Shown piece by piece: positions 48,294 through 63,962 of a stretch of DNA of 64,000 bases. The translations under genes were made by a program, and so were the position numbers. The DNA is taken from positions 6,944,001 to 7,008,000 of the forward strand of contig NC_060118.1 in NCBI RefSeq assembly GCF_021155765.1, given 5' to 3'. The notes below the pieces were generated by a model, which worked only from the letters and a program-made list of their open reading frames with translations, did no database searches and was not told where the DNA came from. The stretch comes from Diprion similis (lineage: Eukaryota > Arthropoda > Insecta > Hymenoptera > Diprionidae). Each line of letters starts with the position of its first letter. The first letter of the stretch is position 1.

Positions 48294-50951
48294 ATGAACG
48301 AAGAGGAATTAATACGAGAAATTGTTGCTCTGAAGAAGACATTACGCGAAAAGAAAGATACGCTTAGACGCTTACAACGAGATAAGCATGTAGTTCAAGA
48401 ATGCGGTTTGACCAATGAAGAAATCAGCAGATACAGTAGACAGATTTTAGTGCCTGAAATCGGGGTGAAAGGTATATAAAATATATCTAACCCATTTCAC
48501 AAGTAACAATAAAATATCCCAGTTTCTATTCTTAGGTCAATTAAAGTTGAAGAATTCGTCGGTGCTGATCGTTGGGGCTGGAGGCTTGGGATGTCCTGCA
48601 GCACTATATTTAGTTGGCGCCGGAATTGGGCACATTGGTATCATCGATTATGATGAAGTGGAAATAAACAATCTTCACAGACAGCTATTACATTCCGAGG
48701 ATAGCATCGGGGCTTCCAAAGTCGAGTCGGCTATTGCAGCACTGACTCGGTAGCTTTTGTAAATATTTCGAGCATGAAGCTTTGTCGGATCAAAAGACTA
48801 TTCATGAGTTTTTCATGAGAAATACATTGTTGCATAGTAGTCGATGTATTTTTTTATGATACATAGTACAATCTATGAAACAGATTTAAGGGGGGGGTAA
48901 GGTGTAAGGGGTAAGGGTTTACACTTTCGAAAAATCGATTTTTTTTTTTGTCATATCTTATTGTTAAACTTTTCAAGAATATATTCTCAAAATTTTGAGT
49001 CGATCTGAGCAAAACTCTTGAGGGGGGGGGGTTCCAGCGTAAACAAAAAAAAACACTTTTTTTGTGAATTTTTTTTGAAAGTATGGATTGAGCAAATTTA
49101 TTGAAACCTTTTGTACATTATTAAGCATACTTTTAAAAATATTCTGTTATTTTTTCATGCAGAAATATTGCAAAACAAGCCGGTGACAGAGCTTTTTTTC
49201 TACACTTTTTTAGCTCAATAAACTTTAAAACGTTTTTTTCTCAAAACTACTTTTTCAAAGTCCGTGTTCACTGCCATTTACAAACTACTTGACCGATTCA
49301 TTTCAAACTTGGTACACATTTTCTACATATAAAATACCTCCCCCCAACGTTTAGTTAAAATTTTTTTTTTAACATTAAGGGGGTTTCCCACCCACAAAAT
49401 GGCGGAATTTTTCGTGGAAAATAGCAGTTTACACTTTAGATGGCCACCAAAAATTTTTAAATGAAAAAAAAAATAATCGTAGAACGTTGGGGGGAGGATT
49501 TGATAATACTTTGACTAAATTTTAATGGATTTTGAATTCAGATAATTTACGACCGAGATATCGTGAACACCGCAAATGGTTTTTTTTCTAAGACGTTCTG
49601 GGGCAAGCTCTGTCACCGGCATGTTTAGCAAATAGTAAAACAAGTCCAATGCCTTCTACCATATCGTAGTAAGCTCTCAGCCAACTCTGAAGCATGAATA
49701 TTAATTATTTCTAGAATTCGAATTATTAAAAGCAATAATTATTATTCCCAGGTTGAATAGCAGCGTTAATATAACACCTTACAAGATTCAGTTGGACAGC
49801 AGCAATGCATTGGAAGTAATACAACAGTATGACGTTATTTTGGACGCTACCGATAATGTTGCTACCAGATATCTATTGAACGATGCTTGCGTGTTGGCTG
49901 GAAAACCACTGGTTTCAGGCTCTGCTTTGAAATTTGAGGGACAATTAACTGTCTACAACTATCGAGGTCCCTGTTACAGATGCCTTTTTCCAATCCCTCC
50001 ACCTCCTCAAACTGTGACTAACTGCGGAGACGGAGGTGTGCTGGGCGCAGGTACTTTTGACGCTGAGTATTAAATTGAAAAACGTGCAACAAAGAATTAC
50101 TAGTTGCTAGTAATTATTGATCCAAATTGGGAATCTGCTAAAAATATCTGCACTATTTTCTAGCTGTAGGAACAATAGGTGTTCTGCAAGCCTTAGAGGC
50201 AATGAAGATTATTTTGGGAATGTCTGGCGTGCTGGCTGGCAGATTGCTACTGTTTGACGGAACAGAGGCATTATTTAGAAATGTGAAATTGAGACCGAAG
50301 AATCCAAATTGCCTAATATGTGGAGATAAATCTACAATTGATAAACTGATTGATTACGAAGAGTTTTGCCGCGCTAAAGCGAATGATAAAAATCCAAGTT
50401 TAAAACTACTCGAGGAATCTGAGCGACTCTCTGTTGAAGAATATCGTAAGTTCACTGATAGTAGTGGAACAGCTCATGTATTGCTTGATGTTCGATCTCA
50501 CGAAGAATTTGAAATATGCAAATTGCCCAATTCTATTAATGTTCCGTTCACCCAAATTTCTAAACCTGACGGCCATGAACTTGTGGAACAGGTTATTAGA
50601 AATATGAGAAACGGGGATACTCCTATAGAGGGTAAGTCAGTTGAAATCTCATTCATAAAATCAACGATTTCATTTATCTAAGTGGAATAAATTATTTCAC
50701 GATTTAAACAGTCAAATTTGTTCCCGATTAACTTCAATATTAACATTCTTGTGCAGAGTCAAACTATCTTTCACATGAAAATTTGTTTTTCATTTTCAGT
50801 AATTGTGATATGCAGACGTGGTAATGATTCCCAAAAGACGGTTAAAATGCTCAAAGAATTGATCCAAGACAAAGCTGTGAAAATAAGAGACGTAATCGGT
50901 GGTATTCACGCATGGGCAAACAACATCGACCCGACATTCCCAATCTATTGA
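48294..50951 (+). CDS. MOCS3: Adenylyltransferase/sulfurtransferase MOCS3 (UBA4)
   Basis: E1-like enzyme that activates URM1 and MOCS2A by adenylation and thiolation, serving tRNA thiolation and molybdenum-cofactor synthesis in the cytosol. Exons 48294-48471, 48536-48749, 49752-50050, 50164-50631, 50800-50951; 1,311 nt, 436 aa. N-terminal coiled segment, then a ThiF/E1 domain: ATP site GAGGLGC (about residues 74-80), DATDN, zinc Cys pairs CYRC and CLIC, catalytic Cys at about 221 (VTNCGDGG). A C-terminal rhodanese domain has active Cys391 in [12 protein letters not shown]. It ends with [17 protein letters not shown], as in orthologues. Intron 2 (48750-49751) holds a truncated foldback transposon. 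AATAAA at 50966-50971 is the likely poly(A) signal. Confidence 0.95.
48886..49619. mobile_element. TTAA-flanked foldback element, copy 2 (MOCS3 intron 2, right end missing)
   Basis: Starts at TTAA (48886-48889) followed by a G run and GTAAGG. From about 48950 it is very similar to 45335 onward of copy 1. Similarity stops at 49619 (GTCACCGG), so the right inverted arm is absent. Confidence 0.8.
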
Positions 50952-51173
50952 TGTTCAATATCGTTAATAAACAATCTTTAATTTCGTATTTACATATACA
51001 TCCTTTCTATATAATCATCAAAAAATATATAGTCAATATTTTAAAACCAGAAATCTATTTCCGATTATTTTTTGGTAAATAATATTGCTAGAGGTCAGCT
51101 ACATATTTACATGATAATTGGCAGATAGTGAAATGTATATCACAATCATTATAATTTGCTAATTGATTAGCCT

Positions 51174-53115
<1,942 letters not shown>

Positions 53116-53697
53116 CTTGACGTGTCAAATTGATTTTTCTTCTCAGGGTCAGCGAGTATTTATGCGGACGTTATGTCATTAGAAGTTTTTTCAACTAGAT
53201 ATTAGATAACATGAACATAGCTAGGTAGCGTAATCCAAATCTGATAACATTGTCGGTTGTTATCTCGGATCATGCTGCCAGATTATTACAACTGTATATG
53301 ATGAAAATGTAGAAATTGGTCATCATCGAATGACAATGAAAAGAAAATACTTCAAGGAAGTGTATGTTTATATATTCTGCAAAACAAATATTTATTGCTT
53401 GGTTGTCATTCAATTTTTCTAGAAGAAAACTTTATACTTGCTTATTGACGTAAGTGCAAAATAAATTTTTTAAGCCTCGGCAAGGCAGAAAATTTAACTG
53501 CTCATTTCGTCATTTGATCTGATAATTTCGATTTTCTAAACATGTTTATTTTCGAAATTGACAATTACTTGGATTTAATTTCAAAATAAATACTTTTGAA
53601 AGTGTCAAATGTTAGTCGAATGGGTCGAATGTGTCAAATCACCGCGGTTTCAGAACCAGAACGCAGATGTCGCTTATATCGGCGGACGGGCAATAAA

Positions 53698-53820
53698 GGG
53701 TGCGTTCCGAAACTAGCTGGCAGCGTTAGAAACTCCCTAGGACAGAGACAGAGCTAGTGACAAACTCAAAGACGCAAAAGAGATAAGAGATTGCTAAAAG
53801 CTAATTTCGGAACGCATCCC
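53698..53820. mobile_element. GGGTGCGTTCC-type MITE, copy 3
   Basis: GGGTGCGTTCCGAAACTAGC at the left, GCTAATTTCGGAACGCATCC at the right. The core is in the opposite orientation to copies 1 and 5 (AAAGAGATAAGAGATT). Confidence 0.8.
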
Positions 53821-53872
53821 AAATTTCATACATGGCGGCACAAGAGGTAAAAAAATTAAAAGCAAATATCCC

Positions 53873-54036
53873 TAGATGCGTTCCAAAACAACACCCGGGT
53901 TACTAAAGGTGTGCTCTGATATTATTTTCCAGTGCTGCCAACAATCTTTTATCTCTTTTCTGCTGTCGAGTTCATGAATAGCTCTTCCTCTGTCTTAGGG
54001 AGCTTTAGCGCTCCCAGCTAATTTCGGAACGCATCC
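53873..54036. mobile_element. GGGTGCGTTCC-type MITE, copy 4
   Basis: Diverged left end (GATGCGTTCCAAAA) and intact right end (CTAATTTCGGAACGCATCC), with the core ACAATCTTTTATCTCTTTT. Confidence 0.75.
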
Positions 54037-54129
54037 GAAGTGATTTTATTGGTCGGATGTATGGGAATAGGCCAATGAAATCACTTGGTGTCGTGCAGTG
54101 TCAAAATTAAGGTAAAAAAAAGCTAACTT

Positions 54130-54260
54130 GGGATGCGTTCCGAAATTAGCGGTCAGTGCTGTAAGCAATCTTTTATCTCTTTTGCGCTATCAAGTTTGTA
54201 GGTAGCTCTGTCTCTGTACTAGGGAGTTTCTAGCCTGCCAGCTAGTTTCGGAACACACCC
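54130..54260. mobile_element. GGGTGCGTTCC-type MITE, copy 5
   Basis: GGGATGCGTTCCGAAATTAG to CTAGTTTCGGAACACACCC, 131 bp, same length as copy 1. Ends 94 bases before the PSMA6 start codon. Confidence 0.8.
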
Positions 54261-54326
54261 TTGCTCATTCAGGTGGCGTTTTGGAACGCAGCCCCTTTGC
54301 AGCAAAACGAGCAAAACCAATTGTGA

Positions 54327-56036
<1,710 letters not shown>

Positions 56037-56170
56037 TTGGAGAAATCAGGTCGAAAGGATACGATCAAACGTGTAATTAATTACAAAGTGTCATCTGATT
56101 TTTTTTTTTTACTGAATAATGAATGTTATTGATGATATGTATTATGAATGCGTAGGTCGAAGTACGCTGA

Positions 56171-56209
56171 AATAAACACTGTCTTACGGCTTAAAGTAGA
56201 TTCTTTATT
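56171..56209. terminator. Overlapping convergent poly(A) signals, PSMA6 (+) and SNRPD2 (-)
   Basis: AATAAA on the + strand at 56171-56176 and AATAAA on the minus strand at 56204-56209. Cleavage downstream of each would make the two 3' UTRs overlap. Confidence 0.6.
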
Positions 56210-56265
56210 TTAGTATAATCATAGCTTGTTAAAAGTAATTACAAAATTCTTACAAACTAGTCATA

Positions 56266-56959
56266 TTATTTTCCCGATGCTGTTGCGAGTGGGTTTTTCA
56301 GTACCAAGATAACTGAATCACCTCGCAGAAACATTTTCGATATGAACCGGTCTTTATTCACTGGTTTTGCCTGTAATTTTCAAGAATAAAATTACTAAAT
56401 TTTACTTGCAATCAGTTATGAATTTGAGGTTGAGAGAGGTTGGATTAATCTTATCACCTTTTTCTTTCCTTTTCCAGTCCGTGGTAATTCTGTCCACATT
56501 TCTTTGATGTTTTCCAATACCATATTACAGTGTCTGTCGAATGCTTTGACTCTACCGAGCAGTTTCTTGTTGTTTCGACAGTTGATTAAAACCTGGGTAT
56601 TGTTTTTAACAGACTGAGTTAGAACTGACAGGGGACCGGTGTTGAACTCCTCTTCTTCCCTTTTGGAAAGTTCCTCAGGTGTCATTTCAGACTTTGGTTT
56701 AGTCAGCGACGCCCTGCAATCGAACACGAGTTGAAACGAAATTGTTGCGTTACGTTTAAAACAGAGTTAAAATATTATCCAAAGTTATCACATCAATATA
56801 ATTATAAATCGTGTTTTCAAATATCCTCGAGCTCGATTAGAAGCTAAGAAAAGTTAGGTTAGTTTTTGTTCGTGACTTCTAAACTTGAAATAATTCGCCT
56901 ACCTTAAGCTACCAGATTCAACGATATTTTAAGAAATATTATTGAAAGTACACTCACAT
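56266..56959 (-). CDS. SNRPD2: Small nuclear ribonucleoprotein Sm D2
   Basis: Sm-fold subunit of the heptameric ring on U1, U2, U4 and U5 snRNAs. Coding exons 56958-56959, 56458-56713, 56266-56370; 363 nt, 120 aa (human 118). Exon 1 contributes only AT of the start codon. The donor GTGAGT follows, and exon 2 supplies G then GCG TCG, giving [16 protein letters not shown]. Near-identity to animal SmD2 continues ([54 protein letters not shown]-like end). The first-exon region is tandemly duplicated upstream (57164-57338), with the same split-AT and donor intact, so two alternative promoters could yield the same protein. Confidence 0.93.
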
Positions 56960-57157
56960 TGTATTGATGAAAAAATTCCTGCGGTTGATAAACTGCTTCA
57001 ATTGATCATTAAATTGTTCTCGAACACCGAAAAACAATCAGCGCGTTGTGCAAACGTTGTGCCGGATTCCGTATTTCTTCGTTTGTTTCATTAGATACAG
57101 CATTGCCAGTCTTCAACCGCAGAATTCCCTAGGATATTGACTTGAATGTTTGACATT
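56944..57157. repeat. Tandem duplication, copy A (contains SNRPD2 exon 1)
   Basis: From GAAAGTACACTCACATT to TTGACTTGAATGTTTGACAT. Almost identical to copy B except for ~39 extra bases in the middle. Confidence 0.9.
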
Positions 57158-57163
57158 CAAGTT

Positions 57164-57338
57164 TGAAAGCACACTCACATTGTATTGTTGAAAAAATTCT
57201 TGCGGTTGATAAACTGCTTCAATTGATCATCAAATTGTTCTCGAACACCGAAAAACAATCAGCGTATCTAACTAGATACAGCATTGCCAGTCTTCAACCG
57301 CAGAATTCCCTAGGATATTGACTTGAATGTTTGACATT
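57164..57338. repeat. Tandem duplication, copy B
   Basis: Repeats copy A, starting six bases after its end. The AT then GTGAGT exon/donor (minus strand, around 57177) is preserved. Confidence 0.9.
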
Positions 57339-57444
57339 AGAATCCCCCAGATCTCATAGGTTATGCATCCAGTTCTTTGAGATCCAGATTGACTGTTGAT
57401 GAAAAACCAGGAATTTATTACTTCATTATCACCGAACGAGAGAA

Positions 57445-59844
57445 ATGGAAGTCAAACCAAAAAGTGAACATTTATTAGCGTTAAAAGGTGCGTTTGAACA
57501 ATCTTAACCAATTAGTTCTCAAAATACTGTATAATTGAATAAGTAGGAAAATTTATGTCGACCGCATCTGAAGCCTAAATTATTTGTAGATTTTTGTGTT
57601 TTAATTATCGAAAACTACTTCATCAAATTCCATTTATTTTTAGTTATGCGGCTTACGAGGCCGACACTTGCAAGTCCAATAATTGTATCTTGCGACTCGA
57701 CGGATCTTCCGGGAAACACGCTCAACAATGAGCTTAAGAATGATAATACTTCCCTCCAGGGAATGGAGACCCTTGCCGTTGGTCAATTCATGATGTTGCC
57801 ACAAAGTTTTGGGTAATAATTGATAACAGTGGCCGATATGATAAATTTTTTTCGATTTTCTTCTGGTAGCTTTAGTCTTAATAACGAGTAAACAAATGCT
57901 TAAAAATTGTTTCAGTAATATCTACTTGGGAGAAATATTTTCCAGCTATTTATGTGTTCACAATGGTAGTTCCCAATTAGTTAAAGACGTGATTGTGAAG
58001 GTAAGATTCTCTCATTGATCAGTATGCGTGATAATATTTAAATTGGCATAAATAATACTTCAACCAAAATCTATTACAGGCGGATCTTCAAACTAGTTCC
58101 CAACGAATACCTTTGTCTGGTCATAACGGCGTGCCTAAGGAACTAGGTCCTGATAATACAGTGGATGAAGTTATTCATCACGAAGTCAAAGAGATTGGGA
58201 CACATATGTAAGAGAGTTGTAGTATTCTATAATATTGCAATTTTCACACTTTGGTGTTTTGCAGTACAGTAAGATTTTTCAATTTTTATTTTGTTGCTGT
58301 TTACGGGTAGTAATTTTGTGGATTCCATTTTGTAAAATCTATTGTTATTGGCATTGACATGATAACTTCAATTTTTATCAAATCACCGATTATTATCAGT
58401 CCGTGTTGCTTCTTTTTTTGAAAATTTCAGCTATCTGGTGCACTTTTGTGACGAAAATCAGTCTCTGCAAATCTGAACAGCAAACTATCTAGAATAAAAA
58501 TTCTGATAGACAATTTCATTTGCAGATTGGTTTGCGAAGTCACGTATACTCCGACAGTTTCTGAACCTGTTCCATTATCATTTCGCAAATTTTTCAAGTT
58601 CCAAGTCGTCAAACCGCTCGATGTTAAAACCAAATTCTATAATGCAGAGGTAAATGATCTTCCCTTTAATGTATCTTTGTTTGAAAACTATGACGAAGAA
58701 CGCATTAATGAAAATTCGTTACGCTATTTCTTTTATATTTAAAGGACCCGGTTATAAATTCGTCAAAAGTTTTTTAATAACCTTATGATTTTTCTAGTCA
58801 GACGATGTTTACCTGGAGGCTCAAATACAGAATCAAACTGCTGGTCCGATTTGTTTGGAGAAAGTAACACTCGAGTCATCCCATTTATTCAACGGTGAGA
58901 TAAATTTCATAACTATGGTAGGGGAAAGAAAAAAATTTGACTTAAAATGCTTTTTTCACAGTAACAACCTTGAATACCAACATGCAAGGTGAGTCTATCT
59001 ATGGGCGAGTGAATCTATTAGACTCTGGATCGAGTCGGCAGTATTTATACTGCCTTACTCCTCAGCCGAGCTTAACCAAGGATCCAAAAATGATGCATAA
59101 TGCAACTAACATAGGAAAACTTGATATCGTTTGGCGGAGTAATTTGGGTGAAAGAGGACGTCTACAAACGAGTCAGCTGCAGAGAATGGTTTGTTTCAAA
59201 AGCATCAATATGCGTTTAATGTGTAAGGCTCAGCTGGTATTCGATCTAATTAATTTTTGTTTGTCTTTAAGGCTCCAGATTTTGGGGATTTGAGAGTAAC
59301 AATGAAGGACATTCCACCTATAGCATATCTGGAAGAACCAGTGAACTTCAAATGTCGTATTGTGAATACTTCGTGAGTAATTAAAACCATTCATTGTCAG
59401 TGACAAATGTGTAGAGAACCTTTCTAATTTATCGAATTCAAATTCAAATAAAACTATCAAGCAATGTACGTTGTGTTTACAGAGAGAGAAGCATGGATAT
59501 AATGTTGGGTCTAGAATCTAACAAGTCTATAGCATGGTGTGGCGTCTCTGAGACTGTGATAGGCACTCTTAAATCGGGAGCATCGTGCGACATTCCATTG
59601 TGTTTAATTCCGCTCGACACAGGGCTTGTTGTGAGTATTTATTTTCAAAGATTTTCATATTCAAAGCCGCATGTATAATGACAAGTAGTAAAAGAAATAA
59701 TTTTCAATATATCATAATGAGAAATGGTTTCACGATCATTTTTGCCTTTAGACTGTTTCAGGGTTGAAATTAGTGGACACATTTTTAAAACGTGTCTACG
59801 ATCATGATGACTTAGCCCAAATATTTGTACATCAAGTCGAGTAA
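57445..59844 (+). CDS. TRAPPC13: Trafficking protein particle complex subunit 13
   Basis: Subunit of metazoan TRAPP III, a Rab1-activating tether complex. Exons 57445-57487, 57644-57812, 57916-58000, 58080-58207, 58526-58649, 58798-58894, 58962-59188, 59272-59372, 59483-59630, 59752-59844; 1,215 nt, 404 aa (human ~417). Starts [19 protein letters not shown]. Conserved stretches: [87 protein letters not shown] and [20 protein letters not shown]. Head-to-head with SNRPD2; the 485-bp shared upstream region is largely filled by the tandem duplication. Confidence 0.95.
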
Positions 59845-61312
59845 TTAATAATTATACAAATAGAAATTAATACTGGGAAAAGAGATTCTAATATAATATT
59901 TATTGTATAAATATGTAAATATGATCAATCATTAAATCTAATGATAATTACCTATCATGAAAGAAAGTTTATTATCAATTTATCAAAATTTTATACAATT
60001 ATTTGTAAGGAAAACTCCTGTAAAACCTTATTCCGTTTTCATCCCTACAGATTTGTCACGGATTGACAAATTTTAAGAAGTATGAAGTTTGAATTTGACT
60101 AATTGCCGCGGATTCTTTCGATCCATCGAACATCGATACGTAGTTTCGATAGCATGCGTCGACCGGAAGTTGTTGCATAAAACGTCATCGAGTTTCGAGG
60201 CCTCGATCAGCATCGTTAAACTCCTCCTTTTCCGGTGTGGTTGTGTCAGAGGGTCTCCGGGTAATATTTTTCGTCTTTCATTCAGTACAAATTACACTTG
60301 TCCTACTGCTTGGAAAAAATTTACGTTACATTTCATTGGATTGGGTAAATTGAATGTACTGTTTTAACGCAAAATAATTACGCATTTATGCCCTACAGAA
60401 TATTGTATAGACAATAATTACGCTCTGCTTTTGGCTCGATCCCAATCTAATGGAAAATGAAAGCTTTGTAGTTTACTAGTCCGCCTTAGAGCGGCGCTTT
60501 GTACCTGCATGATGACGTCACTAACACTTTACATAACGATGGATGCATGCCTGTATGTATGCATATACACATACATATAGGTATGTAATTTCCTACCTAC
60601 CTACTTATAGCTATACCTACTACGTATTGCAAATTTTGAACATAAATATTGTTCTGTTTGAATTTCATTTCAATGGAATATTCATTGTAGCGAGAGTCGC
60701 GGCAGGGGGGGGGGGGGATTCTCTGGGCTCACTTATTTGAAATCGAATCTTTCTCTGTCGCAAGACTCATCGAACCCCCGGTTACACGCGCTAACGATAC
60801 AAAATGGGAACAAACCGATGTATTTCAATTAATTCTCTGAACCGAATGTCACGATAGGAAGATTTTTCCAATTTCGACACTGCATCGCGGGCAAGGTCGT
60901 TATAAAGAAAGAAATAATAATCATAAAAATCGTATAGCATTCTGGGTAAATTTCAGGCTTTCCCTAGACTACAATTAAAAATGGTAGCCGAACAGTTGCG
61001 TCTCGATGCTCAATTTTCTCTGTTCTACTTCGATTTTCTTTTCTTTTCTTTTCGATTCATTGTTCAATGACCCAAATGTTGTGACATTGTCGTCACGCGA
61101 TCAATTAATCAATGATGAAAATTACTTTAGTTTCGCGTATATATACATAAATCTTCGACGGATGTATATTATCGATCTGAACGTTGCGGGATATTTTTTC
61201 TTCAATTTTAATCTCCCATTATTAATATCGTATTTTTCCCTTTCTTCTCTGTAACTGGGCAAGAAAAAAATGTCCTCCCGAATTGTTTACCCGTAATATG
61301 TTTCATTTAAAC
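59845..61312. other. Intergenic DNA
   Basis: 3' flank of TRAPPC13 and upstream of the next gene. Contains a G13-type run near 60706-60718. The short ORFs present show no family resemblance. Confidence 0.5.
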
Positions 61313-61688
61313 GCAGTTAGAAATCGTGACGCAGCGGCGCTCGCCTGAGATGGTCATAGCGGCGGCTGAGGGGCGAGGGGAAGTCCCGCGCGCGCAATGC
61401 ATGACGGTACGTCATGCCGCCAAGCGGGACGACGGGGGGGGGGGAGGAATCGAGGAGGGCGACGAACAAGACGGGATCACAAAATGGCGGCCAAGCTCGG
61501 GCCCGTGACCATATAGTACGGGAAAATTAGATATTATTGAACAATGTCGGGATATAATATAGCCAGTGATATCTAGTATTGTGAATACGTTGTTGTTTCG
61601 CATTCGGGAGGGTAAACAGGGGGTGAAATAGTGCATAATCGACGGTTAATACGGAAGTTGATTTTACTCGTGAAGGGGAATGATGCAG
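61313..61688 (+). promoter_or_regulatory. GC-rich first exon / promoter of a gene leaving the window
   Basis: A sharp local rise in GC and CpG, with a YY1/Pho-like CAAAATGGCGGCC at 61480-61492 and a palindrome ATGACG-GTA-CGTCAT (61401-61415) carrying two TGACG half-sites. It ends in a consensus donor (ATGATGCAG then GTGAGT at 61689). Several upstream ATGs each open short frames. Most likely a 5' UTR exon. Confidence 0.55.
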
Positions 61689-63952
61689 GTGAGTGGACGG
61701 GTTCGAAAAATAGTTAATTTTCGAGCTTTCCTCGCTATTATCATGAATAATTCTTTGTTTTTGTTTACGATATGAGCGTTACCGTTTATCTGCGATACAA
61801 ATTTGCCCGATGCGACCGCGGTGTTGTTTGGAATAATGTAAAATACCCCCTGCGACGTGCGTTTTAGAAATCTGCGGCTAGAAAAAGCTTGTTAATTGTT
61901 AAAATTATTATTTACACCTTTATTTCAAGGGTTTCTATGTGTAGGGCGGGGCCTTGTGCCCCGACTGAGCCCAGGGACTTGACTCTCTGCTGAATGAATT
62001 TTTCACAAATTAACAAAGTCTTGATCATCCAAATAACCTATAAGTTTGTTTACATTCTACTAACAACGAGTTTTTTCAATTAAAATATCATTGTTCCAAC
62101 CATATTTTCCCACAAAACAATTCCTCATTACTTTTCCCAGCCTTTGGTAACAGTTATTCAAATATTCGTGACGGACCCATTTTTGCAAATTGAGCTTAAA
62201 GTTTGGGCCGCACGCTATCCACATAACCTGCAACTTTTTACCTTGTGACATTACATCAAAAATCATAATTCTTACTGCTATTGGTTTTGGCAAATCTTCC
62301 AAACTCACCTGCAATTCTATTAAAACTTCGACCATCATTTTCCACATCATTTTCATATACTTTTACTCCTTCAATCGCTTTGTTTTATTGTGCGTAAACA
62401 CAGCAGTGTTTCCAGTATTGATAAAACATTGTACCGATCTGTTTTGCAACCGTTTCATCCTCAAACCCACTTAAATTATTCATTTTTCTATCAGGCAATA
62501 ATATCCGCATCGCATAGTATAAAAGACCAAAATGAACCTGCTTTAATCAAGACATCTATTTGATATTCTACAGCCATACTCGTAAGCTAAGAAATGTTGT
62601 TTTCGAGCTTAGTGTCGTCTGATTTTCACTGCAAACAAACCGTTCAGTAAAACATAAATTCGTGCAACATTCAATCTAAAAAAGTTATTGCAATGCTATT
62701 GTAAAAGCATATTTTATGATCGACAAAAATATTGTAAAACTTTTTTTTTTTTACAGTTAATCGATTACTGCTTTTAATGCTATTCAATTTTTCTGACAAA
62801 ATAAAAAATGTTCTTGAATATATATATATATTTTTTTTTTTTTACATCAAGTTCACTGTGCCACACAAACTATTTTTACAAATTGAACTATAAAAATTAC
62901 TGCGGCTCAATGCTAACTTGAACAAAAGAGATAAAAGATCTGAAAAGTGAAAGCATATCGTGTATTTGGAATTATATGCATTCCTAGTTGTTTTTTCTTT
63001 TACAAATTATGATAACTTCTCTGGTTAATAATACCGTTTGCTCATATTCCTAAACTCAATTATATGCTTATAATGCAAATTAATACTTACTATTGAGGCA
63101 CTGGTATTATTTTCTTATAATTCGATCGGGATGCACGATTTAATTCTTACATAGTTTTGTTTCAAATTAGTGATGAATAATTGCATTACAGTGTATATTC
63201 ATATTTCTTTTATCGAAACGTTTAGAAGTCAGTTTTTTTTATCGCTTAATATTATTTCTTTGATCGTTGATCAATGATTTGCTTTTTACATGTCTAGGAA
63301 TCTGCATTCGATATTTGGAAGAGCTATCACATCACGCATATAAATTTTTTTCTCCAATCTATCACCAAACTGTTAAGACATCCAAATATAAATAAAGTTA
63401 GCTGGAAAATATTTGCCGGATAAATTTTGTCGGAGATCCTAATCACAACTAATCAATAGCTAATTTAAGATTACCTTATTTAAACACCTGGATTTACATA
63501 TTGTACCCAAACGATTGAATCAACACTGAAATGTTGATGTAACTTTTGTATGTTTAAATAAACCCACTTATTATACATTAAAAAAAAAAAAAAAAAAGTA
63601 TATAAGTCATTTTATTTCCATCCTTCTTGTATGTAATTATCTAGGCTTAGTACATAAGACGAGGTAAAACTATTAACAAGGTTGCATCGTTTGTCCTGGA
63701 ATCTGATTCCAAAAGCTAAGAATGCTCATCGTCGATATCTGTGGATCAAAGGAATTTAAGGTGGATTTTCGCATGCCTGCTGTACAACTCCGATAAGACT
63801 GCAGTGTCGAAAAAAGGATAGCAAAATAATTTTAACTCTGGATAAAAGTATCAGATTTACTTCGCGGCGATAAAGAATAATTATAGAAGCAATACAAGCC
63901 ACATTAGCAAGCTATAATTGTAATAAATTCGTTACTTCTGTTATACATACAG
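61689..63952. other. Probable first intron of the right-edge gene
   Basis: AT-rich, bounded by the donor at 61689 and the acceptor ending at 63952. Contains A/T homopolymers (62821-62845, 63581-63597) and no supported coding sequence. Confidence 0.4.
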
Positions 63953-63962
63953 CGTAAACAAA

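Noticed and set aside
60089-60367. 92-residue + strand ORF after TRAPPC13
   Set aside because: No family resemblance and no promoter or splice features.
62060-62356. 98-residue minus-strand ORF near the right edge
   Set aside because: Composition is protein-like, but there is no recognised family or splice context; left unannotated.
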